DNA of 45,190 bases. Origin: Tissierellales bacterium. Lineage in GTDB: Bacteria > Bacillota > Clostridia > Tissierellales > JASKZW01. The stretch covers positions 1 to 45,190 of the forward strand of contig JASLIL010000053.1 in the NCBI GenBank assembly GCA_030152145.1, read 5' to 3'. Position numbers and translations under genes: made by a program. Each line of letters opens with the position of its first letter. Positions within the stretch are counted from its first letter, which is position 1. This document shows, one piece after another, positions 8,360-16,001 of this stretch. The notes under the pieces were generated by a model. The model saw only the letters and a program-made list of their open reading frames with translations, ran no database searches and was not told where the DNA came from.

Positions 8360-9331
8360 ATGGATAGAAATTTAGCATTAAACTTAGTAAGGGTTACAGA
8401 GTGTGCGGCTTTAAATTCTTCAAAATTCCTGGGTAAGGGTGATAAGAACTTGGCTGACCAGGCTGCTGTTGATGGGATGAGAAGGATGTTTGATACTCTT
8501 TCCATTGATGGAGTTGTGGTTATAGGTGAGGGAGAGATGGACGAGGCCCCAATGCTCTACATAGGTGAGGAGATTGGAAGTGGAAGTTCTACTTCTATTA
8601 AGGTTGATATAGCTGTGGATCCTTTAGATGGTACGGATGCAGTGGCTAAGGGTTTTTCCAATGCTATTTCAGTAGTTTCCGTAGCCCCTAGGGGAACTTT
8701 GTTACATGCTCCTGATATGTATATGGACAAGATAGCTGTAGGTCCTAAGGCCTATGGAAAGGTTAGCTTGGATTTGCCAGTAGAGGAGAATATAAGGATA
8801 CTTTCCCAGTGTCTTGATAAGAACATAGAGGATATAACAGTTACTATGTTGGACCGTGAAAGACATGAGGAGCTTATGGCTAGACTTAGGAAGATGGGAG
8901 TTAGAATAAAGCTTTTCAAGGACGGAGATGTGGCTGCAGCTATAGCTACCTGTATGCCAGAAACAGGAGTGGATATACTTCTGGGAGCTGGTGGAGCACC
9001 AGAGGGAGTTTTGGCAGCTTCAGCCCTAAAGTGTTTGGGGGGATATTTTGAAGGAAGACTTTGGCCTACTAATGATGAGGAGATTAGAAGATGTCATGAA
9101 ATGGGAATTCTTGACATGGACAAGATTTTTAAGATTTCCGATCTAGTTAAGACTGACAAGGTATTTTTTGCCGCTACAGGGGTGTCTGATGGAGAGTTTT
9201 TAAAGGGTGTTACCTTCCATGGCAACAACCAGGCAAGGACTAGCTCTGTAGTTATGAGGGCAGAAACTGGAACAGTTAGATTTATAGAGACCATTCACAG
9301 GCTGGATAAGAAACCACAATATGCCAAATAA
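8360..9331 (+). CDS. glpX: Class II fructose-1,6-bisphosphatase (GlpX), second copy
   Basis: A paralogue of the preceding gene, aligned from the first residue (MDRNLALNLVRVTE versus MDRDLALSLVRVTE), 323 residues. The catalytic segments GEGEMDEAPMLYIGEE, IAVDPLDGTD, KLFKDGDVAAAIATC and GAGGAPEGVLAASALKCLGG are conserved. It differs at the residues after DPLDGT (DAVAKGFSN here, NLVAQGLPN in the first copy) and carries a two-to-three residue insertion (SGSSTSIKV) before the metal site. The ATG at 8360 is chosen over 8345 because GGGGGA lies between them and the paralogue aligns at 8360. Its own promoter suggests separate control or different kinetic or regulatory properties (inference). Confidence 0.94.
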   Translation: MDRNLALNLVRVTECAALNSSKFLGKGDKNLADQAAVDGMRRMFDTLSIDGVVVIGEGEMDEAPMLYIGEEIGSGSSTSIKVDIAVDPLDGTDAVAKGFSNAISVVSVAPRGTLLHAPDMYMDKIAVGPKAYGKVSLDLPVEENIRILSQCLDKNIEDITVTMLDRERHEELMARLRKMGVRIKLFKDGDVAAAIATCMPETGVDILLGAGGAPEGVLAASALKCLGGYFEGRLWPTNDEEIRRCHEMGILDMDKIFKISDLVKTDKVFFAATGVSDGEFLKGVTFHGNNQARTSSVVMRAETGTVRFIETIHRLDKKPQYAK

Positions 9332-9336
9332 AATAA

Positions 9337-9364
9337 TTGAAAAAAACAGAACTTATTGTATAAT
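9337..9364 (+). promoter_or_regulatory. promoter of rho
   Basis: TTGAAA (9337-9342), a 16-base spacer and TATAAT (9359-9364). It starts six bases after the glpX stop, which gives rho a leader of about 110 bases. Confidence 0.65.
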
Positions 9365-9400
9365 GAATAGTATAGTTTGAACATATCTTGAATCATACCG

Positions 9401-9462
9401 TTTAAATTCAATTTAAATACAAGTTAATATAGTTTATTAGGGAATTCACACAGTGGATTCCC
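9401..9462 (+). promoter_or_regulatory. structured leader of rho
   Basis: Within the predicted leader are a perfect inverted repeat TTTAAATT-c-AATTTAAA (9401-9417) and a ten-base-pair hairpin GGGAATTCAC-ACA-GTGGATTCCC (9440-9462, one G-U pair). The hairpin ends 11 bases before the ribosome site. No poly-T follows, so it is not a simple terminator. Rho genes in other bacteria are autoregulated in their leaders; that this one is so is inference. Confidence 0.45.
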
Positions 9463-9484
9463 TTGGTATAATGGAGGTGTCAGA

Positions 9485-10849
9485 TTGGATATAGAAGAAT
9501 TAAGTAGTAAAACCCTACAGGACCTAAGGGTCATAGGGAAGGCTATGAAGATTAAAAGCGTTACGACTTATAGAAAAGATGAGTTGATCCAGGCTATCCT
9601 AGATGAAGCTGGTGTAGAGCCAGATGAAGATGGGAAGATAGTTAAGCAGGAAGCTGAAGATCATAGTCTAGAAATAGAAGATATAGATATGCAGGAACTA
9701 CCAGATAAGGTTTCAGAGGAACTAGAGCAGATGGATAATATTAACGGTGCAGAGGGAATTCTAGATGTCCACCAGGATGGCTACGGATTCTTAAGATGTG
9801 ATAATTATCTTTCTGGAGATAGAGATATTTACATATCCCCATCTCAAATTAGACGCTTTAAGCTTAAGACTGGAGACAAGGTTTTTGGTATAACCAGACC
9901 ACCTAAGCCAGGAGAGAAGTATAGAGCTCTACTTTATGTAAAAAAAGTAAATGGTCTTGAGCCAGAAACAGCTATAAACAGACCAAATTTCGATAGTTTA
10001 ACTCCTATTTATCCTAGGGAGAAGATAGTTTTAGAAACCAGCAAGAACAATCTTTCCACTAGAGTTATAGATTTAATCTCACCTATAGGTAAGGGCCAAA
10101 GGGGAATGATAGTATCTCCTCCCAAAGCAGGTAAGACTACTCTTTTAAAGAATATAGCCAATGCTATTTCACAAAATTATCCTGAAATTGAAATAATAGT
10201 TTTATTAATAGATGAAAGACCTGAGGAAGTTACAGATATGAAAAGATCTGTCAATGGTGATGTAGTTTATTCTACTTTTGATGAGCTGCCTAGCCACCAC
10301 ACCAAGGTTGCGGAAATAGTCCTGGAAAGAGCCAAGAGGCTAGTAGAACATGGCAAGGATGTAGTAGTACTTCTTGACAGTATAACTAGGCTGGCAAGGG
10401 CCTATAACCTTACAATACCTTCTACAGGTAGAACTCTTTCTGGAGGATTGGATCCAGGAGCCTTACACAGTCCCAAGAGGTTTTTTGGTGCAGCCAGAAA
10501 TCTAGAGGAAGGTGGAAGCTTAACTATACTTGCTACAGGCCTGGTAGAAACTGGTAGCAGAATGGATGATGTTATATTTGAGGAGTTTAAGGGAACTGGT
10601 AATATGGAGGTTCATCTGGATAGGAAACTTTCAGAGAAGAGAATCTTCCCAGCTCTTGATATAAACAAGTCCAGCACTAGAAAAGAAGAGCTTCTTCTTA
10701 GTAAGGAAGAGTTGGATACTATCTGGGCTATGAGAAAAGCCCTGGGTAATTCCCCAACTCAGGATATAACAGAAACTCTTATAACCAACCTGACCCGTAC
10801 TAGAAGCAATCAGGAGTTTATAGATATAATGGGAAAAAAACTTTGGTAG
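9485..10849 (+). CDS. rho: Transcription termination factor Rho
   Basis: Hexameric RNA-dependent ATPase that terminates transcription. It has 454 residues: an N-terminal Rho-N/SAP-like domain (about 1-45), an acidic linker (about 50-85), an RNA-binding cold-shock domain (GILDVHQDGYGFLR, then DIYISPSQIRRFKLKTGD) and the ATPase core with Walker A SPPKAGKTTLLKN, Walker B VVVLLDSITRLARAYN and the Q/R-loop segments GALHSPKRFFGAARN. Translation starts at TTG (9485) after GGAGGTG; no upstream ATG is available. It is probably read with the downstream 151-residue gene. Confidence 0.97.
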   Translation: MDIEELSSKTLQDLRVIGKAMKIKSVTTYRKDELIQAILDEAGVEPDEDGKIVKQEAEDHSLEIEDIDMQELPDKVSEELEQMDNINGAEGILDVHQDGYGFLRCDNYLSGDRDIYISPSQIRRFKLKTGDKVFGITRPPKPGEKYRALLYVKKVNGLEPETAINRPNFDSLTPIYPREKIVLETSKNNLSTRVIDLISPIGKGQRGMIVSPPKAGKTTLLKNIANAISQNYPEIEIIVLLIDERPEEVTDMKRSVNGDVVYSTFDELPSHHTKVAEIVLERAKRLVEHGKDVVVLLDSITRLARAYNLTIPSTGRTLSGGLDPGALHSPKRFFGAARNLEEGGSLTILATGLVETGSRMDDVIFEEFKGTGNMEVHLDRKLSEKRIFPALDINKSSTRKEELLLSKEELDTIWAMRKALGNSPTQDITETLITNLTRTRSNQEFIDIMGKKLW

Positions 10850-10912
10850 CCTAGAAGAGCTGACTAGTCTTTCCCCTTTAAATGGGTATAGATTAGTTGA
10901 GGGGATGATATT

Positions 10913-11368
10913 TTGGTTAGCTTAAGGGATCTGATAGTTTTCATTAGGAAACAGTCTATGGTTATAAGTGTAGATAGTTTTGCTGATAATGTTTTAAATG
11001 ATATAGTAAAGTTGTTCTTAGTTAGGGCAGCCAAGGAGACTGGCGCTAGCTATGAAACGGGGAAGTATGATATTTTAGAGTTGATGGATAGCTACCTAAA
11101 GCCTTCTGATATATGGCAAATAGTAGAAAAGAACAGGGCTGAACATGTTCTTTTCGCCTTGTTGGAGCCAGCTACAGATATAAAGTCTGTTGATATGGAC
11201 AAAACCTATAGCCAGTTTATAACAGGTGTAGAAGAGCTGGAGGGTAGGGAGAAGGAAGAGGTTTTAGAGTCGGAGGCTAAGGTTGTAGAGCTTCTAATGG
11301 AAAGGCTAGGTTATAGTGAAGAGGACTTGGAGCTTCACAGGGAAGCTGGCCTTGGAAAATTAAATTAG
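10913..11368 (+). CDS. Conserved-context hypothetical protein between rho and rpmE
   Basis: I do not recognise a family. It is a 151-residue, mostly helical, acidic cytoplasmic protein without signal peptide, membrane segment or cysteine motifs. The C-terminal third is glutamate-rich (EELEGREKEEVLESEAKVVELLMERLGYSEEDLELHREAG is the segment, here given only as location about 107-147). Translation probably starts at TTG 10913, ten or so bases after GAGGGGATG; the next methionine is about 15 residues in. It lies 63 bases after rho without an obvious terminator, so it may share the rho transcript. Confidence 0.65.
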   Translation: MVSLRDLIVFIRKQSMVISVDSFADNVLNDIVKLFLVRAAKETGASYETGKYDILELMDSYLKPSDIWQIVEKNRAEHVLFALLEPATDIKSVDMDKTYSQFITGVEELEGREKEEVLESEAKVVELLMERLGYSEEDLELHREAGLGKLN

Positions 11369-11471
11369 ACTTATTGAAAGCTAGCTTAATTGATGATAGA
11401 ATGTAGACTATGTTATAAAAAGTACTTAGGTTTTATACTTTATTTTCTTGTCTAATATTTGCTTTATTCAG

Positions 11472-11500
11472 TTGAAATTGGAAATATCCTATGTTATAAT
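11472..11500 (+). promoter_or_regulatory. promoter of rpmE
   Basis: TTGAAA (11472-11477), a 17-base spacer and TATAAT (11495-11500). Confidence 0.65.
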
Positions 11501-11562
11501 TGATTAGTAAAATTATGAGAATACGAAAATTTGTATAGAATTGCTGAAGTGAGGTGAAAGCA

Positions 11563-11763
11563 ATGAAAAAGGGAATTCATCCAGAATACCATGAAGCAAA
11601 GGTAACTTGCGCATGTGGTAATACATTTACAACTGGTTCAACAAAAGAAGAATTAAGAGTGGAAATTTGTTCAGAATGCCATCCATTCTTTACAGGTCGT
11701 CAAAAATTCGCTGAAGCAGGCGGAAGAGTTGACAAGTTCAAGAAAAAATATGGCATTAAATAA
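11563..11763 (+). CDS. rpmE: 50S ribosomal protein L31 (zinc-binding type)
   Basis: A 66-residue L31 of the large ribosomal subunit. The cysteines in VTCACGN and EICSECHPF form the zinc site of the C+ type, so this is the zinc-dependent RpmE and not the zinc-independent YtiA form. ATG 11563 is used: the GAGGTGA ribosome site overlaps an in-frame GTG at 11554, which cannot be the start. It has its own promoter and terminator. The rho-rpmE-DUF1385-prmC-prfA order is common in clostridia. Confidence 0.96.
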   Translation: MKKGIHPEYHEAKVTCACGNTFTTGSTKEELRVEICSECHPFFTGRQKFAEAGGRVDKFKKKYGIK

Positions 11764-11777
11764 TTTCTGCACAGATG

Positions 11778-11812
11778 GGTTAGCTGCTATTGCATCTAAC
11801 CTTTATTTTTTA
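11778..11812 (+). terminator. Rho-independent terminator after rpmE
   Basis: GGTTAG-c-TGC pairs with GCA-t-CTAACC around TATT, followed by TTATTTTTTAT. Confidence 0.85.
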
Positions 11813-11834
11813 TATAGCAAAGGTTGTGATATGA

Positions 11835-12782
11835 ATGAAGATAAAAGATTTAGATAGATCCCCTAAGCATATTACAAGCATTGGTGGCCAGGCCCTTATA
11901 GAAGGAATTATGATGAAGGGTCCCAAGGACATTTCTATAGCAGTTAGGAAGCCAGAGGGAAATATAGAGCTTAAGACAGAGAAGCTTAATAGCCTGGGAA
12001 TGAGATACCCTATACTAAAGCTACCCCTTATAAGAGGTGTAGTAGGTCTTTTTGAGGCCATGGAAACAGGTATAGAGGCTTTGACCTATTCAGCTGAGGC
12101 CTACTTTGATGAAGAGGACTTGGAGGAGGGCTTTTTCGACAGGCATTTTTCCAAGGACAAGGCAGAAAAACTAGAGCTTTTCTTTACCATCTTAATGTCT
12201 TTAACTATAAGTATAGTTCTATTTATGCTTATACCAAATCTTATAACCAGTCTCTTTGTTAAAAATATAGATTCCCACTTGCTCCTAAACCTTGTGGAGG
12301 GACTAATTAGAATAACTATATTTTTAATCTACCTACTCCTAATGTCTAGGAGCAAGGAAACCAAAAGGCTTTTTGAATACCATGGAGCAGAACACAAGAC
12401 CATACACTGCTATGAAAATGGGGACCCCCTAACAGTGGAAAATGTTAAGAAATACCCTATACTCCACCCTAGATGTGGAACTAGCTTTATGTTTATGGTT
12501 ATGATAGTCAGCATAGTGGTACTTTCGTTTTTTGGCTGGCCTAACCCAGTTAAGAGACTGCTAATAAGGCTTTTGATGCTACCGGTTATAGCTGGTATAT
12601 CCTATGAGATAAACAGGGCCATAGGTAAGAGTAACAGCAAGCTTTCCTACTACCTATCCTACCCAGGACTTATGATGCAAAAGTTTGCTACAGTTAAGGA
12701 ACCAGATGGAGATCAGATAGAGGTGGCTATAGAAGCCCTAAAGTTAGTTATACCAGACAATAAGGAAGATGACAGATGGTAA
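11835..12782 (+). CDS. DUF1385 (YqhQ-like) membrane protein
   Basis: A 315-residue DUF1385 protein. The N-terminal ITSIGGQALIEGIMMKGPK is the family signature, followed by several hydrophobic segments (about 115-145, 150-172 and 210-245) and the conserved HGAEHKTIHCYE and HPRCGTSFMF motifs, where histidines and cysteines could bind a metal. Its biochemical role is unknown; it is often found next to prmC and prfA. The start codon has only a weak AGG-containing site 10 or so bases upstream. The reading frame overlaps prmC by seven bases, which indicates translational coupling. Confidence 0.9.
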   Translation: MKIKDLDRSPKHITSIGGQALIEGIMMKGPKDISIAVRKPEGNIELKTEKLNSLGMRYPILKLPLIRGVVGLFEAMETGIEALTYSAEAYFDEEDLEEGFFDRHFSKDKAEKLELFFTILMSLTISIVLFMLIPNLITSLFVKNIDSHLLLNLVEGLIRITIFLIYLLLMSRSKETKRLFEYHGAEHKTIHCYENGDPLTVENVKKYPILHPRCGTSFMFMVMIVSIVVLSFFGWPNPVKRLLIRLLMLPVIAGISYEINRAIGKSNSKLSYYLSYPGLMMQKFATVKEPDGDQIEVAIEALKLVIPDNKEDDRW

Positions 12783-13615
12783 TAGGGGAGATTTTAAGGG
12801 CTGGAGAGGAAAGCCTTGGAAAAGTTGAATATGCTAATGGAAGCCTAGAAGCAAGGCTTATACTAGAGGAGCTTTTAGGAGTAGATAGGCTTTATTTAAT
12901 GTTAAATCCTAGGGAGGTCCTGGACCAGAACTTGGTAGATAGGTTTTTTGCCCTTATAGAGAGAAGGCTCGAGGGTTATCCCCTTCAGTATCTTTTGGGG
13001 AAGACTGAGTTTATGGGACTGGACTTCCAGGTGGGGGAAGGGGTTTTAATCCCCCGCCAGGATACGGAAATTTTAGTGGAATATCTTCTTGACTATATGG
13101 ATTCAAAAGAGTATAAGCTTCTGGAAATAGGCATAGGCAGTGGTGCTATAATCCTGTCTTTGGCCTACTATAATAGGAATATAAAGGCCCTGGGACTGGA
13201 TATTTCAGACTCTGCCCTTAAGATGGCTGAAAAGAATAAAGAGGCCCTAGACCTTCCTGAAGTTCAGCTTATAAAAAGTGATCTTTTTGAAAAACTAGAG
13301 TCTAGAGATTTTGATATAATAGTTTCAAACCCACCCTATATTCCACCTAGAGAGATAGATAGGTTACAGGTAGAACTTTTCTATGAACCTAGACTAGCCT
13401 TAGATGGAGGGGAGGATGGCCTTGACTTTTATAGGTCTATAGTGGCTAAGGCTCCTGACTACCTTAAGCCTGGTGGTCTCTTAATATTTGAGATAGGCTT
13501 TGACCAGGGTCAAAAAGTCTTTGACCTAATGGAAGAGGCAGGCTTTAAGAAGCTTGAGATTCTTAAGGATCTTCAGAATATGGACAGGGTGGTATTAGGA
13601 TTTAAGGAGGGATAG
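12776..13615 (+). CDS. prmC: Release factor glutamine N5-methyltransferase PrmC
   Basis: SAM-dependent enzyme that methylates the glutamine of the GGQ motif in RF1 and RF2, which improves peptide release. It has 279 residues: an N-terminal helical recognition domain (about 1-75), then a Rossmann methyltransferase with the SAM motif LLEIGIGSGAI, the acidic LGLDIS and the catalytic SNPPYIP. It overlaps the DUF1385 gene and lies upstream of its target prfA, but two chromate-transporter genes are inserted between. Confidence 0.96.
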   Translation: MVIGEILRAGEESLGKVEYANGSLEARLILEELLGVDRLYLMLNPREVLDQNLVDRFFALIERRLEGYPLQYLLGKTEFMGLDFQVGEGVLIPRQDTEILVEYLLDYMDSKEYKLLEIGIGSGAIILSLAYYNRNIKALGLDISDSALKMAEKNKEALDLPEVQLIKSDLFEKLESRDFDIIVSNPPYIPPREIDRLQVELFYEPRLALDGGEDGLDFYRSIVAKAPDYLKPGGLLIFEIGFDQGQKVFDLMEEAGFKKLEILKDLQNMDRVVLGFKEG

Positions 13616-13617
13616 TT

Positions 13618-14139
13618 TTGAGTAAACTTATTAAATTATTCCTATCATTTTTAAAGATAGGAGCTTTTAGTTTTGGTGGTGGCTATGCTATGCTTCCCCT
13701 TATAAAGAAGGAAATTATAGAGGTTCATGGCTGGCTTACTACAGCGGAATTTATAGATATATTGGCAGTTTCAGAGATGACACCAGGCCCTATAGCCATT
13801 AATTCTGCTACATACTTGGGTTACAAGGTAAGTGGAGTCCTAGGTTCAATAGTAGCAACCTTTGCTGTGGTTCTACCTTCCTTTATAATAATGAGTCTAA
13901 TAATTCACTTTATAAACAAGTTCAAGGATTCGCCTTATATGGACTGGTTTTTCAAGGGAATCAGACCAGTGGTTTTTGGACTTATACTTTCAGCGGCAGT
14001 AACTGTAGGTATGGACGCCTTTATAGATTTAAAATCAGTAGCCCTGTCCCTGGTTATATTTGGCCTGGTAAACTTTAAGAAATTAAATCCCATACTGGCC
14101 ATAGTTCTAGCCGGAATATGTGGCGTAGTTATTTATTAG
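13618..14139 (+). CDS. chrA: Chromate transporter family protein (half-size ChrA), first of pair
   Basis: A 173-residue half-size CHR-family membrane protein with about five hydrophobic segments. The motifs FGGGYAMLPLIKKEII and TPGPIAINSATYLGY are typical. Short CHR proteins usually occur as adjacent pairs that work together as one anion antiporter; the next gene is the partner. It starts at TTG after AAGGAGG, two bases downstream of the prmC stop, so it is in the same operon. Chromate is unlikely to be the only natural substrate (inference). Confidence 0.9.
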   Translation: MSKLIKLFLSFLKIGAFSFGGGYAMLPLIKKEIIEVHGWLTTAEFIDILAVSEMTPGPIAINSATYLGYKVSGVLGSIVATFAVVLPSFIIMSLIIHFINKFKDSPYMDWFFKGIRPVVFGLILSAAVTVGMDAFIDLKSVALSLVIFGLVNFKKLNPILAIVLAGICGVVIY

Positions 14140-14149
14140 GAGGGTTAAT

Positions 14150-14680
14150 ATGTTACTTGAAATGTTTCTTACCTTCTTTAAGATAGGCGCATTTACCTTT
14201 GGTGGAGGCTATGCTATGATCCCTATTATAAAGGAGGAAGTAGTGGACAAAAAACACTGGATAGAGGAAGAGGAGTTTATAGATGCCCTAGCCATAGTAC
14301 AGGGTTCTCCAGGTCCAGTAGCAGTAAATACCAGTATCTATATAGGTTATAGGGTTAAGGGGATAAGAGGAGCCTTGGCATCACTTCTTGGCACCATCCT
14401 ACCATCTTTTTTTATAATCCTCCTAATAGCTACAGTATTCAGCCAGCTTAGGGGAAATCCTATAGTGGAGAAGGTATTTAAGGGAATTAGGCCGGCAGTA
14501 GTGGCCTTAATAGTTTCAGCAGTTTACAAACTAGTTGGAAAAGACAGAACTCCCTTTACCATAGGAGTAGGTCTTTTAACTGTAGCCCTTGTAATCTACT
14601 TTAAGATAAGTCCTATATATATAATTCTGACAGCGGGAATAATATCTATAGTTCACAATAAATATTCAAATGTAAGATAG
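14150..14680 (+). CDS. chrA: Chromate transporter family protein (half-size ChrA), second of pair
   Basis: A 176-residue partner of the preceding CHR protein. It repeats the same motifs in slightly different form, FGGGYAMIPIIKEEVV and SPGPVAVNTSIYIGY, with about five membrane segments. Both copies align end to end, as expected for the two halves of a split CHR transporter. It follows its partner by ten bases with an AGGAGG site. prfA starts 67 bases downstream. Confidence 0.9.
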   Translation: MLLEMFLTFFKIGAFTFGGGYAMIPIIKEEVVDKKHWIEEEEFIDALAIVQGSPGPVAVNTSIYIGYRVKGIRGALASLLGTILPSFFIILLIATVFSQLRGNPIVEKVFKGIRPAVVALIVSAVYKLVGKDRTPFTIGVGLLTVALVIYFKISPIYIILTAGIISIVHNKYSNVR

Positions 14681-14747
14681 AAAGTTGGCAAAGATAGATA
14701 AATTAGTGATATAATAAAAATAGAAGAGTTTTAGAGAGGAGGATAAT

Positions 14748-15815
14748 ATGCTAGAGAAATTATCATTTATAGAAACAAAATACAGGGATTTAAGTGAGAA
14801 GATAATTGATCCAGATATTATTGCGGACATACCTGAATGGCAGAAGCTAGTGAAGGAGCATGCGGAGATAGAACCTATTGTCTTTAAATATAGAGAATAT
14901 AACAAAGTTTTGGAGACTCTTGAAGAGGATAAGGAACTTTTAAATGAAAAACTAGATGATGAGATGAGAGAACTTCTTAAGGAAGAAATACCAGAAAAAG
15001 AAGAGGAGCTTGAGGTTTTAGAACAGGAGCTGAAGGTTCTACTAATCCCTAAAGACCCTAATGACCACAAAAACGTAATAGTGGAAATTAGAGCAGGAGC
15101 AGGTGGAGATGAAGCAGGGCTTTTCGCTGGTAGTCTATTTAGAATGTACAGTATGTTTAGCGATAGTCAAGGATGGAAGGTAGAGGTAATGAGTTCCAAC
15201 CAACAGGGAGTTGGAGGCTACAAGGAAGTTATCTTTATGGTAAAGGGTAACGGAGCCTACAGCAAGCTAAAGTATGAATCTGGAGTTCACAGGGTACAAA
15301 GAGTTCCGGAAACAGAATCAGGTGGTAGAATTCACACCTCAACTGTTACAGTAGCAGTTTTACCAGAAGCTGAAGACGTAGACGTAGATTTAAATATGAG
15401 CGATGTTAGGGTAGATACCTACAGATCATCAGGTAATGGTGGTCAGTCTGTAAACACTACTGACTCTGCCATAAGATTAACTCACGTGCCAACAGGCATG
15501 GTAGTTTCCTGCCAGGATGAGAAGTCCCAGCTTAAAAATAAGGACAAGGCCTTTAAGATCTTAAAGACTAGACTTTATGACAAGATGATGCAGGAACAAC
15601 ATGCTGAGATATCTCAGGAGAGAAGATCTCAGGTAGGAACAGGAGACAGATCAGAGAGAATTAGAACCTATAACTTCCCACAGGGAAGGATAACAGATCA
15701 TAGGATAAATAAAACAGTCTACAAGCTAGAGGACTTCCTAAATGGAGACCTAGATGAAATGATAGACAGCTTGGTAACATCAGATCAGGCAGAAAAATTA
15801 AAGCAGGTAGGATAA
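14748..15815 (+). CDS. prfA: Peptide chain release factor 1
   Basis: RF1 recognises UAA and UAG stop codons and triggers peptide release. It is 355 residues. The GGQ catalytic motif sits in SSGNGGQSVNTTDSAIRL and the codon-recognition loop is PET in RVPETESGGRIHTS, matching the P-x-T type of RF1 rather than the SPF of RF2. The N-terminal coiled-coil region is strongly charged. Its GGQ glutamine is the predicted target of PrmC encoded upstream. The start has AGAGAGGAGG. Confidence 0.97.
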   Translation: MLEKLSFIETKYRDLSEKIIDPDIIADIPEWQKLVKEHAEIEPIVFKYREYNKVLETLEEDKELLNEKLDDEMRELLKEEIPEKEEELEVLEQELKVLLIPKDPNDHKNVIVEIRAGAGGDEAGLFAGSLFRMYSMFSDSQGWKVEVMSSNQQGVGGYKEVIFMVKGNGAYSKLKYESGVHRVQRVPETESGGRIHTSTVTVAVLPEAEDVDVDLNMSDVRVDTYRSSGNGGQSVNTTDSAIRLTHVPTGMVVSCQDEKSQLKNKDKAFKILKTRLYDKMMQEQHAEISQERRSQVGTGDRSERIRTYNFPQGRITDHRINKTVYKLEDFLNGDLDEMIDSLVTSDQAEKLKQVG

Positions 15816-15846
15816 ATCGGACAAGGACTTCTTGTCCGATTTTTTT
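15815..15846 (+). terminator. Rho-independent terminator after prfA
   Basis: AATCGGACAAG pairs perfectly with CTTGTCCGATT (11 base pairs) and is followed by T residues. It closes the DUF1385-prfA operon. Confidence 0.95.
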
Positions 15847-16001
15847 ATGTCTGGCTGTTGATAAGTCCCTGGACCTGTGGACAGATGAAAATATCTCCAA
15901 AAAAAGGGTTGAAAAATGAAAATTTCTACATATACCAAAGACACTAAAAGTTATATTATTTTTTTAGAATTATAGAATAATAAAACTTGGAGATGATTAA
16001 T

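Noticed and set aside
13618..14680. A frameshifted single full-length chrA
   Set aside because: Each half has its own start, ribosome site and full motif set, as in naturally split CHR pairs; this is not a broken gene.
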